Shown here: piece by piece, positions 1 through 11,440 of the stretch | Position numbering within the stretch: position 1 is the stretch's first letter | Layout of the letters: every line of letters begins with the position of its first letter | Made by a program: the position numbers and the translations under genes | NCBI RefSeq assembly: GCF_008831285.2 | Contig: NC_045139.1 | Span: forward strand, 6,480,204 to 6,544,203 | DNA: 64,000 nucleotides | Source of the DNA: Nymphaea colorata | Taxonomy: Eukaryota; Streptophyta; Magnoliopsida; Nymphaeales; Nymphaeaceae | Direction: 5' to 3' | Notes under the pieces: model-generated | Seen by the model: the letters and a program-made list of their open reading frames with translations, nothing else | What the model was told of the DNA's origin: nothing | Database searches by the model: none

Positions 1-960
1 TACTCGGGTGTACTCGCTTTATGCAAGAAATCTAAATAAATAAGATGGAGAATGGGGGTTGTTTTATGTTCAAAAATGCATGGATCCGATCCTTGGGAAG
101 GCAGCACTTTTTGAATGACTTGACTTGCGAGAGAGACCAAGGGCAAAGGGTACACAGTTCAGCCCTGTGGCGCCGAATTTGGCCGCACAAACCGTGTTCT
201 ACTGCCACACGGTTCCGGAAACCAAAACTTACGTTTATTCCGTTGGTTGCAGAGAAAGATGACACCATTGTGTTGTGTGAGGCCGGGGGCTGTGCGCCAC
301 CGCTAAGATTTACACTCGTTATGGATAAATCATTTAAAATTGTAACGTTTTCTTATCTGTCTTTAAAATTGTAAAGGGTTTTATGAATTTTAAATCATAC
401 TCTGTCAAATGTACACATCATTTTCAATTCTAAAATCAAAATTGCAAACCATTAAACGTAAATGGAAATTAGAATTGAGGTTTTCATTTCAATTCCAATT
501 TAAGGTGAAATTTTGCGTCTAGAATTTAAACTCTAGAATCAAAATTCAAAGTCATCAAACGCCTTCTTAAGAAGCATTACAAACTTTTTGACTTCCATAT
601 TTTTTAACTTATTGTCCATTTTATCTCACTGGGATCAATGACTCAAATGGTTCCATCAAACTCTGGCAGGGTTTGGTACCTACCGGTTTATAGGGGCCTC
701 TAAAACATTAGCATGTGAATTTTTTTCAAAGATTATAGGGGCCAAGATCGAAATATTTCCATTCTATCTTCGAAAATGGGCGAACCTGAAAAACACTGAC
801 ATGTGAGTTTGGTTTTGTTGCCGGGCGCTTATTTTCCACCCAAAGTTTAGGTAAGAGGTAAAGTGGATCAGAGAAAGGTTGCTTGCCTCCTCCTCCTACT
901 CATGTCTTCAAACAGAGAAGGCGTATTAGTATTATCATCTCCTGCTGGGCACTAGCTTTT
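1..960. other. Intergenic, no gene seen; MITE-like stretch at about 400-570
   Basis: No reading frame here resembles a known protein; the short frames near 32-374 lack recognisable motifs. At about 400-570 there is an AT-rich stretch with repeated 'CTAGAATC/GAATTNNAATT' words that ends near 'atcaaacgccttctta'. This resembles the ends of the dispersed elements at 1736-2121 and 16479-16857 and is probably a decayed relative. Confidence 0.4.
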
Positions 961-1330
961 AGCGGGGATCCAAATCATGTGTTAATCGAGAATTATTTGT
1001 ATAAGATTGTTAGTTACACCGTGGCTTCAGATTTATATTGGATCTATTGTTAAAATTAATTGAACTACAAGTTAAAACATGCCAGTGAGGTGAAGTTTCA
1101 CAAACCGGCATGTTTTAGGTTGATTCATCTCTCTCTCTCTCTCTCGTCCATTAATCAGAGCTTAGTCTATTCATAATTCTAAGCATCAAGAAACTTGCAA
1201 TATGTATAACGACGAGGTCAGTCCCCACAGCTTGGTTAGTAGATTCGGAGGATCCAAAGAAAGGAAGGGTTGAGAGGCAACACTAATAACACTGAGAATA
1301 CAAGATCAACACATTTCCATTAACATGACA
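961..1330. repeat. Copy of the P450 3'-flanking sequence
   Basis: The stretch beginning 'gcttttagcggggatcc' matches 5975-6130, which lies just beyond the 3' end of the minus-strand P450 gene. The part at 1255-1330, with 'aacactgagaatacaagatc', matches 6545-6600. The sub-stretch 1075-1155, including the CT run, also matches 3585-3665. This is duplicated P450-locus flank with no coding content of its own. Confidence 0.6.
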
Positions 1331-1489
1331 TCCGGTGGACTCGATCGGGAGGATGCACATATCACCATCTAGCAGGATATCAAGCTGGGTTTGGGTTGGA
1401 AATAGAGGCAAAAGAGCCACAAATTTGCAAAACCTTCGTCACCGGGCCCGACCCATTCACATTCCTAGACTCTTTCCTTCATTTTAAGT

Positions 1490-2131
1490 TGAAGCCAACG
1501 GGAAAATATTTCTCACTCAATGAGTTTGAATCATTGTTTCGTGGGAACTAGCTTGCCTGCTCTCTCTCCAACCTCACTTCACCCGATCCCTCCTTGCCCA
1601 TTTCTGCAAACCCTGTCGTTTTTCTTTATGATATCTTTCTAAAGAAACAGACAAGAAACTACCATACTAATAATAACTTATTTCCCCCCCAAGAGTTGCC
1701 AGCGGTTCCCCATGAACATTGTATGTATTTATTAAGTGGGTGTGTGATGGCTTAGAATTTTGATTCTGGAATAAAAATATCCAGAATCAAATTTCCATAA
1801 TTTTTGTTTGAGTTTGATACTATGGAATTTTGATTCTAGAAATTAAAATAACTTGTTTGAAAAAAAAGGGAATTACAATTTTAAAATTCATGAATTATGA
1901 CTTTCATGCCCTGTGCCCCAAAGAGAGATGAAAGGATATCAGAATTTTGGAATCATAATTCCACCCCCTAGGATGAGATCATAATTCTAGAATTTTGATT
2001 TTCAAATTATCCTATAACTCTAGAATCAAAATTACTTGTTTGATAATGCAATTCTCATTTTTAAAGAGTGAAAATAATGATTCTATAATTCCATTGATTC
2101 CAAATGAATCAAACGGCCCCTTAGGAGCCTA
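1490..2131. repeat. Dispersed repeat, copy 1 (about 640 bp)
   Basis: Nearly the same sequence occurs at 16229-16865 in the same orientation, with only scattered substitutions and small indels. A partial third copy covers about 9755-9893. The distal part (about 1736-2121) looks like a MITE. It starts near 'gtgggtgtgtgatggctta', ends near 'aatcaaacggcccctta', and is made of repeated imperfect 'TTAGAATTTTGATTC' words. No protein is encoded. Confidence 0.6.
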
Positions 2132-2595
2132 ATAATCTAAGATGGTTTAGGAATGCATCGAAGCATGGGTGAACCTACAATTACTCCCTTCAACTCAACT
2201 CAAGAATAACATCTGTCACCATTTGCTATCGACATGAATAGCTGCATTCGCCACAATCAAACTGATGATCAGGCTTTGATCAGAACTTCAACAGAACCAT
2301 AGCAAGTCCTTGTTCGATTGGTGTTAAGTGTTTTTTTTTTTTTTTCCATATGAAGGTGATCCTTTTTTTTTCTTTCTTTTCGAATTTCCTCTTCTCCCAA
2401 GCATGTGAAGTAGAATTTCAACTTTCATTTTTCTTTGAAAAAACTGACTTTTCCTGAGTAAGTTTGATCGGGAATCAAGACATGATTTGGCATTTGAAAA
2501 TGCGAACTTTTTTGTTCTTTGAGTACAGGTTCCTTGAATGCACCTCCAAACACTGCTTAACAGCAAAGGTCATGCTACTTTATCTCTTCTAGTTT
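2132..2595. other. Intergenic, nothing recognised
   Basis: This stretch is AT-rich with T-homopolymers near 2329-2345 and 2364-2371. The 80-residue minus-strand frame is lysine-rich low complexity and was not accepted as a gene. Confidence 0.3.
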
Positions 2596-2599
2596 TCCT

Positions 2600-3440
2600 T
2601 CATGATCACACTAGCTAATGTACTTCACTGCTTCTTTACTAGACTAAAAGTGATGTAAGCAATACCCCACATACGTCATATTAGCTTCCCCAAGCAGCCT
2701 TGATAGCAAGTTCAAATTAAGCCTAACTTGATAGCAGCCTGGATCCAATTATGTAAAACAGCTCCACATATTCGGGTCAATGCTTCATGGCCAATTGAAA
2801 GTTTGTTAACTATATGATTAGTATTCAATAAAAAAAAAAATCTAGCTATGCAAAATCAGTGAAAGAAAAAAAAAAAAAAGGTTCCGTCTAGGGGCAGAAC
2901 CAAAAATTTTTTGGTTAATGGATACTAGTAATAAATTTTAAAAAACATCAACATGTAAATGAAAAAAAAACACACAAAAAAAATGATATTTTTTGTGGCT
3001 ACGCGTGAGCGTGTGAACAAATGTCTATACGTTGCTCATGTAAATGAAGATAAAAACACAAAAAATATATATTTTTTTTATGGCTCCGTGTGAGCATGTG
3101 AACGAATGTCTACACGTTCCTCACACCTGCCTCTTTCTTGGATCGGTCTAACATCTGCATAATACATATTCTAAGTTAATCCCTCCAATAATTCGAATCA
3201 AATTTCTCCAAACACTTACATATTTAGAAAAAAAACGATCTTTTAAAAACATTTTTAATGCTATAATAATCATCTCACTATAGCAGTTTTAGGAAAAGAG
3301 CCCTTTCACTAGGGCAGTTGAGAAGCTTTAATATATAGCTACCAGACTTTTATATGCTACATTTTATATGAATCATCTGCGTTGTTGTTGATTTCAAACA
3401 TCCCTTCAAGAGTATTTAAGGGGCTCTTTGACTTTTATTT
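2600..3440 (+). repeat. Arm 1 of a large inverted duplication
   Basis: The stretch matches the reverse complement of about 10060-11175. Matching anchors include 'cacatacgtcatattagctt' at 2667 against its complement near 11122, and 'aatcatctcactatagcag' near 3267 against its complement near 10230. The arms differ by insertions, and within this arm about 2940-3035 and 3040-3125 are a degenerate tandem pair ('gtgagcgtgtgaac' type). No coding content is seen. Confidence 0.6.
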
Positions 3441-3479
3441 GATATCGACCATCGTTTTCATTGGGTTCAATGACCCAAC

Positions 3480-4190
3480 TGATTTTATCGAAATCTAGCC
3501 TATATATATATAGTTAGAAGAATCATATCTAAAATATTACATATGCACTGTCGTGAAAATAAAACAAATAACAAGTTAATATCATATGAAACGGTGCAGT
3601 ATGGTGAAATTTCACAAACTGGCATGTTTTAAGTTGATGCATCTCTCTCTCTCTTTCTCTAGTCCATTAACAATGAAAAGAATAAAATGGGAAAATAAGA
3701 GCTTGTTTTATAGGATTAGGGGAGAGATCGAGTTGCGTGCACGGGAGTGTAAGTGTAACATGATCCTCACCAAATCTTGTATTCTCTTAGATGTAGAATT
3801 TTGTCTGATGTGTTGTAGCAGGAACATGCAACGTGAATGGCAGGGAAGAGCTCACTATATAACATATAACAGATTCTATATAGTCGCAATAAATCTCCAA
3901 TAAACAACTGTATCAGATTAGAGCTGTTGTCATCCGTATATACAGTCGGACAAAAGCATGAGGAAGGTGAAGCACTTTGTTTGATATGAATGTGTCGTCA
4001 CATGGTGCTCTTAAATGGCGGTCCCACTACTGCCATGCCCATGTCAATGTTGGTACTAGTGCTGGTATTTTTAATAAACTAGTTCTAATACAGAATGTTT
4101 ACATGTAAATATAGATAAATAAGGCTGCTAAACCATTAAATAACTATATAACAAATGATATATATAATTACCTGTCCATTTGGAGCTAAG
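3480..4190. repeat. Second copy of P450 3'-flank sequence
   Basis: 3585-3665 ('gtgaaatttcacaaactgg') matches 1085-1155. 3912-4030 ('cggacaaaagcatgaggaag') matches 6150-6245 downstream of the P450. The arrangement mirrors the 3' flank of the P450 gene and leads directly into the P450 intron remnant at 4205. The 105-residue frame at 3586-3903 is therefore not a gene. Confidence 0.5.
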
Positions 4191-4204
4191 CATGCACATG
4201 AGTA

Positions 4205-4745
4205 TGTAATGACCAAAATGGCTCAACACAACACAAAGCATGTATGTATATTAGAAAGATTTCAAAAGCAGTTTCATGTTAAAGATTTTTTACAAGTTTT
4301 CAAGTATTAATTTACTTGTTGGTGACGCACGCAGTCGCCTTAGTTCGGCTTTTCGAAACAATACTTTCTATTTAAATGCGGAAAATCTTGAACTGAAAGA
4401 AAAGTTTAAAACTTTTATCATCAAATAAAACAAACATCAGAATCAGTCAAGCGTGAAAAACCTGAGCTGTTTTAGAGGCAAATAAATAGTGCAACTCAAC
4501 TTCTTGGTTAACCACTAAGAAAAACTTAAAGTCTCTTTCCAATATATAAGTTATATGTATGTATACTTTACCATATATTGTCAAAACCTTTTAAATTTTT
4601 TTGCCAAGAGCCAGCAATTTTAGTACAACTTTTGTAAAATACATGAGAGGAAAAACCAAGACAAGAAATAGCAAGTTACCAACATACCGCAGCGGTGGTT
4701 ACGATTATGGTGTCAGTTGAGTACTTTTCAGACAAAGTGACCATC
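4205..4745 (-). pseudogene. CYP82-like P450 remnant: intron plus 3' end of exon 1
   Basis: 4205-4688 aligns with the intron of the nearby P450 (about 7435-7930). 4689-4745 aligns with the end of its exon 1 and still encodes, on the minus strand, a peptide close to 'LSEKYSTDTIIVTTAA'. The donor side is still a GT at the equivalent position. Similarity stops abruptly near 4745. Exon 2 is absent: the sequence passes from 3'-flank-like DNA directly into intron-like DNA. This is a dead tandem copy. Confidence 0.7.
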
Positions 4746-5760
4746 ACCAGATCCAAAGCATACCAAAGTCCAGTTAGAAACCAAAATGAAAATCGCGAGT
4801 CTTCCTTCCTGACTTTGGAACAACGGTGGCCTTCTTTGCAGCGAACGGTGGCCTTCGTTCCACCACCTTGGGCAGCGGCGGCACACAGCGACCGGCGATG
4901 GATGTGACCGGCGACGGACAGCGAATGGTGGCTGGTGACAGACAGCGACTGAACGGCAACGGACGGCAGCGGGAGGGTTTTACGGCTTTGTCTCTTGATG
5001 CCCAATATTGTGATTTTGTCTTTTTCATTGATTGCATTGTTGCTTTGTGTTGGAATTTGGGCAGTTTTGTTCGTGATTAGAAGGTTTTTAGGGGTTTTAA
5101 AGTCACTCATCGCCAGTTTTCATTATTTTAGGGGTTTATTATTGTTTTTGTTTTCGTGAAAGAACATTGCCACTCAAGCTGCATCCTCAGTTATCATATG
5201 CATTGTATGCTTCACACGAAATCATAAAAACAGACCGTCGGTCAGTTTAAATTATCTGTAGTTTTGTTGTACATACTTTGAAGTACAAATGAGATATTGA
5301 AATACATGCATTCCAATCTGCACACACTTACTTTACTGAATCAATCAATTGGCACATTATACTAGTGAATGCGGTAATCACTAATCTTCAAGGGAAAACT
5401 TATAACAGGACACCACATATCGCTTTTCATATGTTAAGGAACAAACACCTAATATTCTTTTATATCCATATTCTAATTATGTTTAGAACCGGGAAAGAAC
5501 ATTGTATGTTTTATGAGATTATCTATGATCTATGGAAGGAACATTTGATGTTTTTTATTTTTTTCTATGACTTATGAGATTATTATCTATGGATTCATGA
5601 ATTATGACATGTGAAAAGATTTTTTGGTTTTCTTTAAATTTTAGGTATTATAAATTAATAATATTATAATAGTCACCATACCTATACCAAGATTTACGAA
5701 AATGCCGCACCAGTACCCGTACCCCCCGTACCTATACGCATACCATTGTAACATAGCTGT
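4746..5760. other. Unrelated sequence interrupting the P450 remnant
   Basis: About 1 kb separates the two P450-like fragments and has no counterpart in the intact-length copy at 6663-8847. It includes a GC-richer segment (about 4810-4980) with repeated 'gcgacgg/gacagcga' words giving short overlapping frames on both strands, followed by T-rich DNA. No transposon ends or protein motif were recognised. It may be an old insertion or the product of a rearrangement. Confidence 0.35.
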
Positions 5761-5900
5761 GCGGTCGGACTCTTTCTCCAACCAGATGCAAATTGGTCCA
5801 TCTTCTTGTGAACCCTCTTCATGACTTTGAGGTGACCACCCGCACCCATTAATCAGAGTTTGCTTTTAAAAGTAAGATATCAATTAATCAGAGTCTGAAT
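5761..5900 (-). pseudogene. CYP82-like P450 remnant: internal exon 1 piece
   Basis: 5768-5848 aligns with about 8040-8140 of the P450 gene and encodes on the minus strand the CYP82-type segment 'GGHLKVMKRVHKKMDQFAS'. 5850-5890 then matches DNA upstream of that gene (about 9045-9085), so most of exon 1 is deleted. This fragment still contains 10 nt that are missing from the otherwise full-length copy, and so preserves the older reading frame. Confidence 0.7.
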
Positions 5901-5967
5901 CCAATCCTCCTTCCTTCTTTTGGTGTGCCTGCACACAACTCAATCTCATTATGGGCTAGGATGGGTC

Positions 5968-6323
5968 GCAAGCTTTTAGCAGGGACCCAAACTATGAGTT
6001 AATCGAGAATTATTTTATAACATCGTTAATTACAGTGTGGTTTCAGATTTATATCGGATCTGTCAGCTATTAAGATTGTTAGAATTAGTTGAACTAGAAG
6101 TTAAAACGTTGCAGTGATGAGAAATCTCAAAAACTGCATCTAATAGGAGCCGCTGTCATTCGTGTATACCATCGGACAAAGCATGAGGAAGGTGATGCAT
6201 TTTGTTAGATATGAACCTAAGTCAAACAGGTGCTCCTACATGGCATTCATATTTTATTGATGTCAATGTTGCTGATGGGTCTGATGATGTCGATGTTGCT
6301 ACTGGTGCTGATCCATCTTCCAC

Positions 6324-6378
<55 letters not shown>

Positions 6379-6660
6379 TAAAATTAAAAAAAAAAAAAAA
6401 AGTTGTTGCATCCACACCCTTATGACATAGATAGGAGGACTTTTTAAAGCTGAAAGCTTGCTTAGTTGCAAAGAAGCGACAGTTATCGAAACAAGTGGTA
6501 CAGATGGGAAGGAAAGAATGAAACACATGAATCGACGTTGAGCGGTTGAGAAGTAACACTACTAACACCAAGAATACAAGATTTAATACATTTCCACTAA
6601 CAGCGGTAAAGTAAGGCAAGGGTGGAGTGGTTGAGGAGGCAAAGGACTCCATCCTTTCTA
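5968..6660. other. 3' flank of the P450 gene with a long (AT)n tract
   Basis: This DNA lies just past the P450 stop codon. Parts of it are duplicated at 961-1330 and 3480-4190. A perfect AT dinucleotide run occupies about 6326-6377, followed by a poly-A stretch near 6386-6401. The tyrosine/isoleucine-repeat frames here are translations of that microsatellite. No gene is seen. Confidence 0.6.
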
Positions 6661-6662
6661 TT

Positions 6663-8847
6663 TCAGTAATAGAGGTGAGGCGGGAGACGAGGCCTGAGAC
6701 GAACTTTTAGGGGAGCTGCTTTAGACATGATTATGCTCAACCCTTCTGTCATGTCTACAGGCTCGTCCATGGGTGTCGACCACTCAAAGCTCTGCAGCAG
6801 GCGCGCCAACGCTAAGTGAATAACTTGTAAAGCCATTGTCCAACCAGCACACATCCTTCGGCCCGACCCGAAGGGCATAAAGGCGAAGCTCTGACCACCG
6901 AAATCAATATCCTTGCAACTTGTCAAGAACCTCTCCGGCCAGAACTCTTCTGCGTCCGTCCACAATACCGGGTCTCGAAATATCTTCCAGGCATTAACAA
7001 ACAGGGTTGTGCCTACTGGTATGTGGTATCCACCAAGCTGGACGGGCTCCGTGGACTGGTGAGGGGGCAAGAGCGGCAGCGCCGGGTACAGGCGCATTGA
7101 CTCTTTTACAATAGCTTGCAAGTATGGCAAGTTCTTGATGTCTGATTCCTCCACTTGTCTCTCCCTCCCTACGTTGCAGTCCAACTCTTCTTTTGCTTTT
7201 TCTAGTGTCCGGCGATTGCTGAGGAGAGCGGAAATGATCCATTCTAAGGTGACCGATACGGTGTCTGTGCCGGCCGATACTATACCCTGCAATGATTCGG
7301 GCCAGATGCCCAAGGTATGTAATTGGGTTCTAAGAAATGAATATTGAATCTTTTTCCATATGTTACTTGTTGAAAACTTCAATGAGAATTGTATATAACA
7401 AGCGCTTTCGAAGCAAAGCTGGTTAAGTGCACACCTAAAATGACTCAACACAACACAAAGTATATATATTGGAGAGATTTTAAAAGCAGTTTCATATTGA
7501 AGATTTTTACAAAATTTTCAAATACTAATATACTTCTGTGTGACATGCGCTGTCGTCATAGTTTCAGTCTTTCCGTATATATGTATTTATATATATGGGA
7601 ACAGACCAAACAAACTTTACTTTTTGTCATCAAGTAAAACAAGCATCAAAATCAGTTAGCGAGAAAATTCTGATCTGTTTTAAAGGCACATAAATAATGT
7701 AACTCAACTTCTCGGTTAACCATAAAGAAAAACTTAAAGTCTCTTTCAAGTATACAAGTTATATGCACGTATATATACTATATATTGTCAAGACTCTTTA
7801 AAAATTTTGCCTTCAAGTAATGGTTGACATTTATAGAGTTGGCAACAGCCTAACAATTTTAGTGCACCGTTTGTAAAATATAAAATATATATGAAAGGAA
7901 AAACCAGGAGAAGGAATAGCAACAACGTACCAAAGCGGTGGCTACGATTATGGTGTCAGTTTGGTACTTTTCAGACAAGTGACCGTCTTTTAACTCTTCA
8001 ATCAGCACGTCAATGAAATCTTTTTCCGCTTTCATGCCGCCAGACTCTTTCTCCTGCCGGTGCTCTGCCAGCCAGGCCGAGGCAATTTGGTCCAGCCACT
8101 CTTCATGGCTTTGAGGTGACCGCCCACATCCAGCCACTCCAGCCATGGTATCGCGTCAGTGACGGTCAGTACTCCCAACAGATGGAAAAACTCGTTTATC
8201 ACTTTTCTCAACTCACCTACCTCACCAATGTTTTCTTCACCGTCCAAAATAAAGTACCGTTTTCCGGCAACCATCCTAAGGATGATATTCAAGCTCAAGC
8301 TGCTTAACCGATGCTTCCAATCCACCGGTTGATTGTCACCGCAGTTGTGGTATAAGCCCCGCACCCAAGCGCCCACCTCCTCGACCCTGATGTGCTTGAG
8401 CAGCTCGAGCCTCCCGCTTGATAGCAGCTCGATGGTTGTGATCTTGCGGACTTCGCGCCAGTAAGGTCCATAGGGGGCGAGCCCGAACATGGCAAGGTCG
8501 TAGCCGAGGCGTTTCCAGCTTTGTAGTGGAGGCCGACCGGCAAAGGCTCGGTCGTTTGTAGTGAAGCACTCCTTAGCTAGATCCATGTTGTTCACTACTA
8601 AAACACGCATTTGCCCTAGTTGAAGGGTGAAAAGAGGTCCGTGCTTCTCCGAGAGAGCAGCCAAGGTTCTATGGAGAGGTGTGGTACTTCTTCTACTCAG
8701 TAGGCAGAGGTGGCCAACTACCGGCCAAGCACCGCCAGGCTCAGGCGGTTGGCGTCTTGTTTCTCCTCTCTTCTTTGGCCAAATATGGTAGATGAAGAAA
8801 AGTGCAAGGAGAGCTGCGAAGCCCTCTGCCAATTCGATGGAATCCAT
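6663..8847 (-). pseudogene. Cytochrome P450, CYP82-like, frameshifted
   Basis: Microsomal haem-thiolate monooxygenase of CYP82 type; substrate unknown (the family works in alkaloid, terpenoid and flavone oxidation). Two exons: 8847-7931 and 7286-6663, with a 644-nt GT-AG intron at the position usual for the family. Exon 1 gives the N-terminal membrane anchor, the proline-rich hinge ('PPEPGGAWPVVGHL') and the helix C region ('YGPYWREVRKI'). Exon 2 gives the oxygen-binding I-helix 'AGTDTVSVT', the K-helix ExxR ('ESMR'), 'PERF' and the haem loop 'FGSGRRMCAG'. Near 8115 the frame breaks after 'GGHLKAMK' and resumes one frame over at 'WLDQIASAW'. Comparison with 5768-5848 shows a net 10-nt loss. 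Without the break the protein would be about 515 residues, normal for the family. All other motifs are intact, so the lesion is recent or restricted to this allele. A TATA-like box lies near 8906-8917. Confidence 0.85.
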
Positions 8848-8903
8848 AGCTGCAACGAGGGAACTTGCAGTCTACTGCGTTAGGAAGTTGCCTGTCTTGT
8901 GTG

Positions 8904-8917
8904 AGTATATATATACA
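8904..8917 (-). promoter_or_regulatory. Probable TATA box of the P450 gene
   Basis: The minus strand reads 'tatatatatac' about 60-70 nt upstream of the P450 start codon at 8847, which suits a core promoter with a short leader. The call rests only on position and composition. Confidence 0.45.
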
Positions 8918-8929
8918 TGTGGAAAGAAT

Positions 8930-9360
8930 GGAATGAATGAAAGAATAACTTCTATGTGAAACCTCCGCTCACGAGGAAACAAAAGAAAAACGTCTCTGCC
9001 AATGCAATGCAGCACTTTGGGTTTAAAAATACATGTAATCCCAGTTTGCTTTTAAAGATAAGTTTTTCAATTAATCAGAGTACGGTTCACCTTCGTGCGG
9101 TCGAATCAAAACCCGCCACCAAATCTGTCACGCCAAAAATTTCATATAGAAGTGCCGACAACTGACACTTGGCCCCATTCAGGGTTACGTGATTGAAGGG
9201 CCTTAATCCAAAAGATTTATATCTTAAGGAGTGAGGAGTGGTAATATATGTAACTAAAAAATATTTGAAAGTCTCTCCATAAAAATAAAGAAATTCGGTG
9301 TAGGCAACTGACCACACCTGCCAACATTTGGCTCTGTACCATTAGGTGAAGCGTGCTGTT
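8930..9360. other. Intergenic upstream of the P450, nothing coding recognised
   Basis: Part of it (about 9045-9085) is repeated at 5850-5890 in the P450 remnant, so it belonged to the duplicated P450 unit. The 69-76 residue frames on both strands show no motif. Confidence 0.35.
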
Positions 9361-9364
9361 CGCA

Positions 9365-9893
9365 ACTAGGAAAAGCAATAAAGTGAATGAAATGTGGTAA
9401 GGTATACACTAAAATGCCGCTATGTTATCCACGAAAGAAATCATCTAAATTTTTATATTCACATCTGAATATGAATCTGAATTTTGAATCGGATCCGATG
9501 TCATTTCTTAAGCTCTTAATCCAATCCTATTTCTTAATTGGATAGTAATTTTGTTTTCATATCTAATTTTTTTAAATGTTTGGGTTTGATATCCAATCCA
9601 AATCAGATATATTGATATCACCAGTAAATTCCCTTAGGTCCTCTTTGTTTTTCAAAATAAGTACAACAGAAACATTACGCGACAACAGTGTGTGACTCAA
9701 CTTTGCTTTGTCGGTCTGCCATGAAAAATGTTCTGGACATTCCTTACGTATTTTCTTCATTTTAAGTTCAAGCCAACGGGAAAACATTTCTCACTCAATG
9801 AGTCTGAATCATTGTTTCATCCAGTGATGGGAACTAGCTTGCCTGCTCTCTCTCCAACCTCACTTCACCCGATCCCTCCTTGCTCACTTCTAT
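9365..9893. repeat. Composite dispersed repeat, copy 2 (partial)
   Basis: 9370-9640 resembles 15890-16170 ('ataaagtgaatgaaatgtgg', then 'gccgctatgttatccacgaa'), and 9755-9893 resembles 1480-1607 and 16229-16350. The order of the blocks matches 15890-16865, so this is a truncated copy of the same composite unit lacking the terminal MITE-like part. Confidence 0.55.
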
Positions 9894-10059
9894 AACATTA
9901 AGAACTTGCGAAAATTACGTCACATGATACATAATGTTCACTCGTTATTTGTTTTTATTTTTTACGACATCACATATGTAATATTTTGCATATTGTTCTT
10001 CTAACGATATTAAGTTTAAATATAAACGTCATTGACCCTTAAATGTTCCTTAAAGGACG

Positions 10060-11175
10060 CAAGGGGTTTTAACCAATGAAATTCATATGTTTAAAACTTT
10101 TTTCTACCTTGAAATCAACAACAACTCAGATGATTCATATTAAATATAGCATATAAAACTCTGGTAGATATATATTAAATCTTCTCAACCACTCTGGTGA
10201 AAGGGCTCTTCCTCTAAAACTGTTATGGTGAGATAATTATTATTGCATCAAATTCTTTTTACATGATCATATTTTTTAGAAAAAAATAAAAAAAAATCTG
10301 TGGAGCGTTTGGAGAAAGTTGAGGTGAATTAGTGGAGGGATTAGCTTAAAACTACGTATCTAAGTAGCCGAGACCAGACCAGGGATAGTGGCAGGTGTGA
10401 GCAATGTCTAGACATTTGCTCACACGAAGCCACAAAAAAAAAAATATTTTTCTGTATTTTTTTTCATTTACGTGTTGATGTCCCTTAAAATTTTAATTTA
10501 TTCGCTTTGCCTGTAGATCAAACCTTTCTTCATTTTTTCTTTTCACTTATTTTATATCATTATGCGTTTTTGGAGCTAGATTTTTTTTTTCCTATAATAA
10601 ACAAATTTTCAATTCAATATGAAACGTTGATTTGGGTTTGATAGAACTGTCCTATATGATTAAAACTAAGTCCACCCAAGTTCAACCACTCATAAACATT
10701 TAAGCTTTTAAAGAATGAAGCCCCTACCAATCTAGCCCCCTGTACGTTTGTAAAGTCTTTTTATATTGGGAACTAAACCACGCGACCTATAATTCATTAA
10801 CCAACTTCAAGTCTACGTACGCAATCACGTGACGCTTCAATAATCAAAGCGTACCAAATGACGTGATGCCTTCCTATACTTGTGACTTTTGCAGCCGAAG
10901 TCGGTTGCCGTTTCATTAACTTATACTTTGGGCACACTTTCTAATTTCTTATAGTGGGAACGGTGAATATGAAATTGAAATGATAAGGCGATCCTCTGCT
11001 ATTCATTCTACATGGCCTTCTGCCAATTAAATGACATAATATTATCGCCCAAAGACCGAAAGTTAGCAATGCGTCGTTGTTAGGCTTAGTTTGAACTTGC
11101 TATCAAGGCTGCCTGGGGAAGCTAATATGACGTATGTGGGGGCATTGCTTACATCGCTTTTGGTCTAATACAGAA
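10060..11175 (-). repeat. Arm 2 of a large inverted duplication
   Basis: This is the reverse complement of the 2600-3440 arm, interrupted by extra sequence at about 10510-11080 that has no counterpart there. No coding frame is seen. With the arms about 6.6 kb apart, it encloses the P450 locus. Confidence 0.6.
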
Positions 11176-11440
11176 GGAGTGAAGCACATTAGCTAGTTTG
11201 AAAGAGAGAGAGAGAGAGAGAGCTGTATACCAGAAGCTGCAAGGGGAAGGGGGCCATGGCGTAAAAAAACTTGCATGCATGGAGCAATATATCATGTAGA
11301 ACGAAAGAAAGTAAGATCATAAAGACACGCACACACCAGGCGCAACTCTCTCTCTCTCTCTGAGCTTACCAGAAAGATAGAGAGGAGGAAGCAAAACGTT
11401 GAGGCCATTGAAGAAGGGAATCCTATGGATGAGAGAGGAG
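11176..11440. other. Intergenic with GA/CT microsatellites
   Basis: GA run at about 11204-11222 and CT run near 11347-11361. The composition resembles a plant 5' leader, but no downstream coding exon could be assigned. Confidence 0.3.

Noticed and set aside
3586-3903. Plus-strand frame of 105 residues
   Set aside because: The DNA is a copy of P450 flank sequence found at two other sites, where the frame is not kept.
4676-5110. Minus-strand frame of 144 residues as a gene
   Set aside because: Only its C-terminal part is P450-derived (end of exon 1 running into the intron); the rest is inserted DNA, so it is a pseudogene junction.
6299-6652. Minus-strand frames of 67-117 residues with long Tyr-Ile repeats
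   Set aside because: They are translations of the (AT)n microsatellite at 6326-6377 and lack any other sequence features of a protein.
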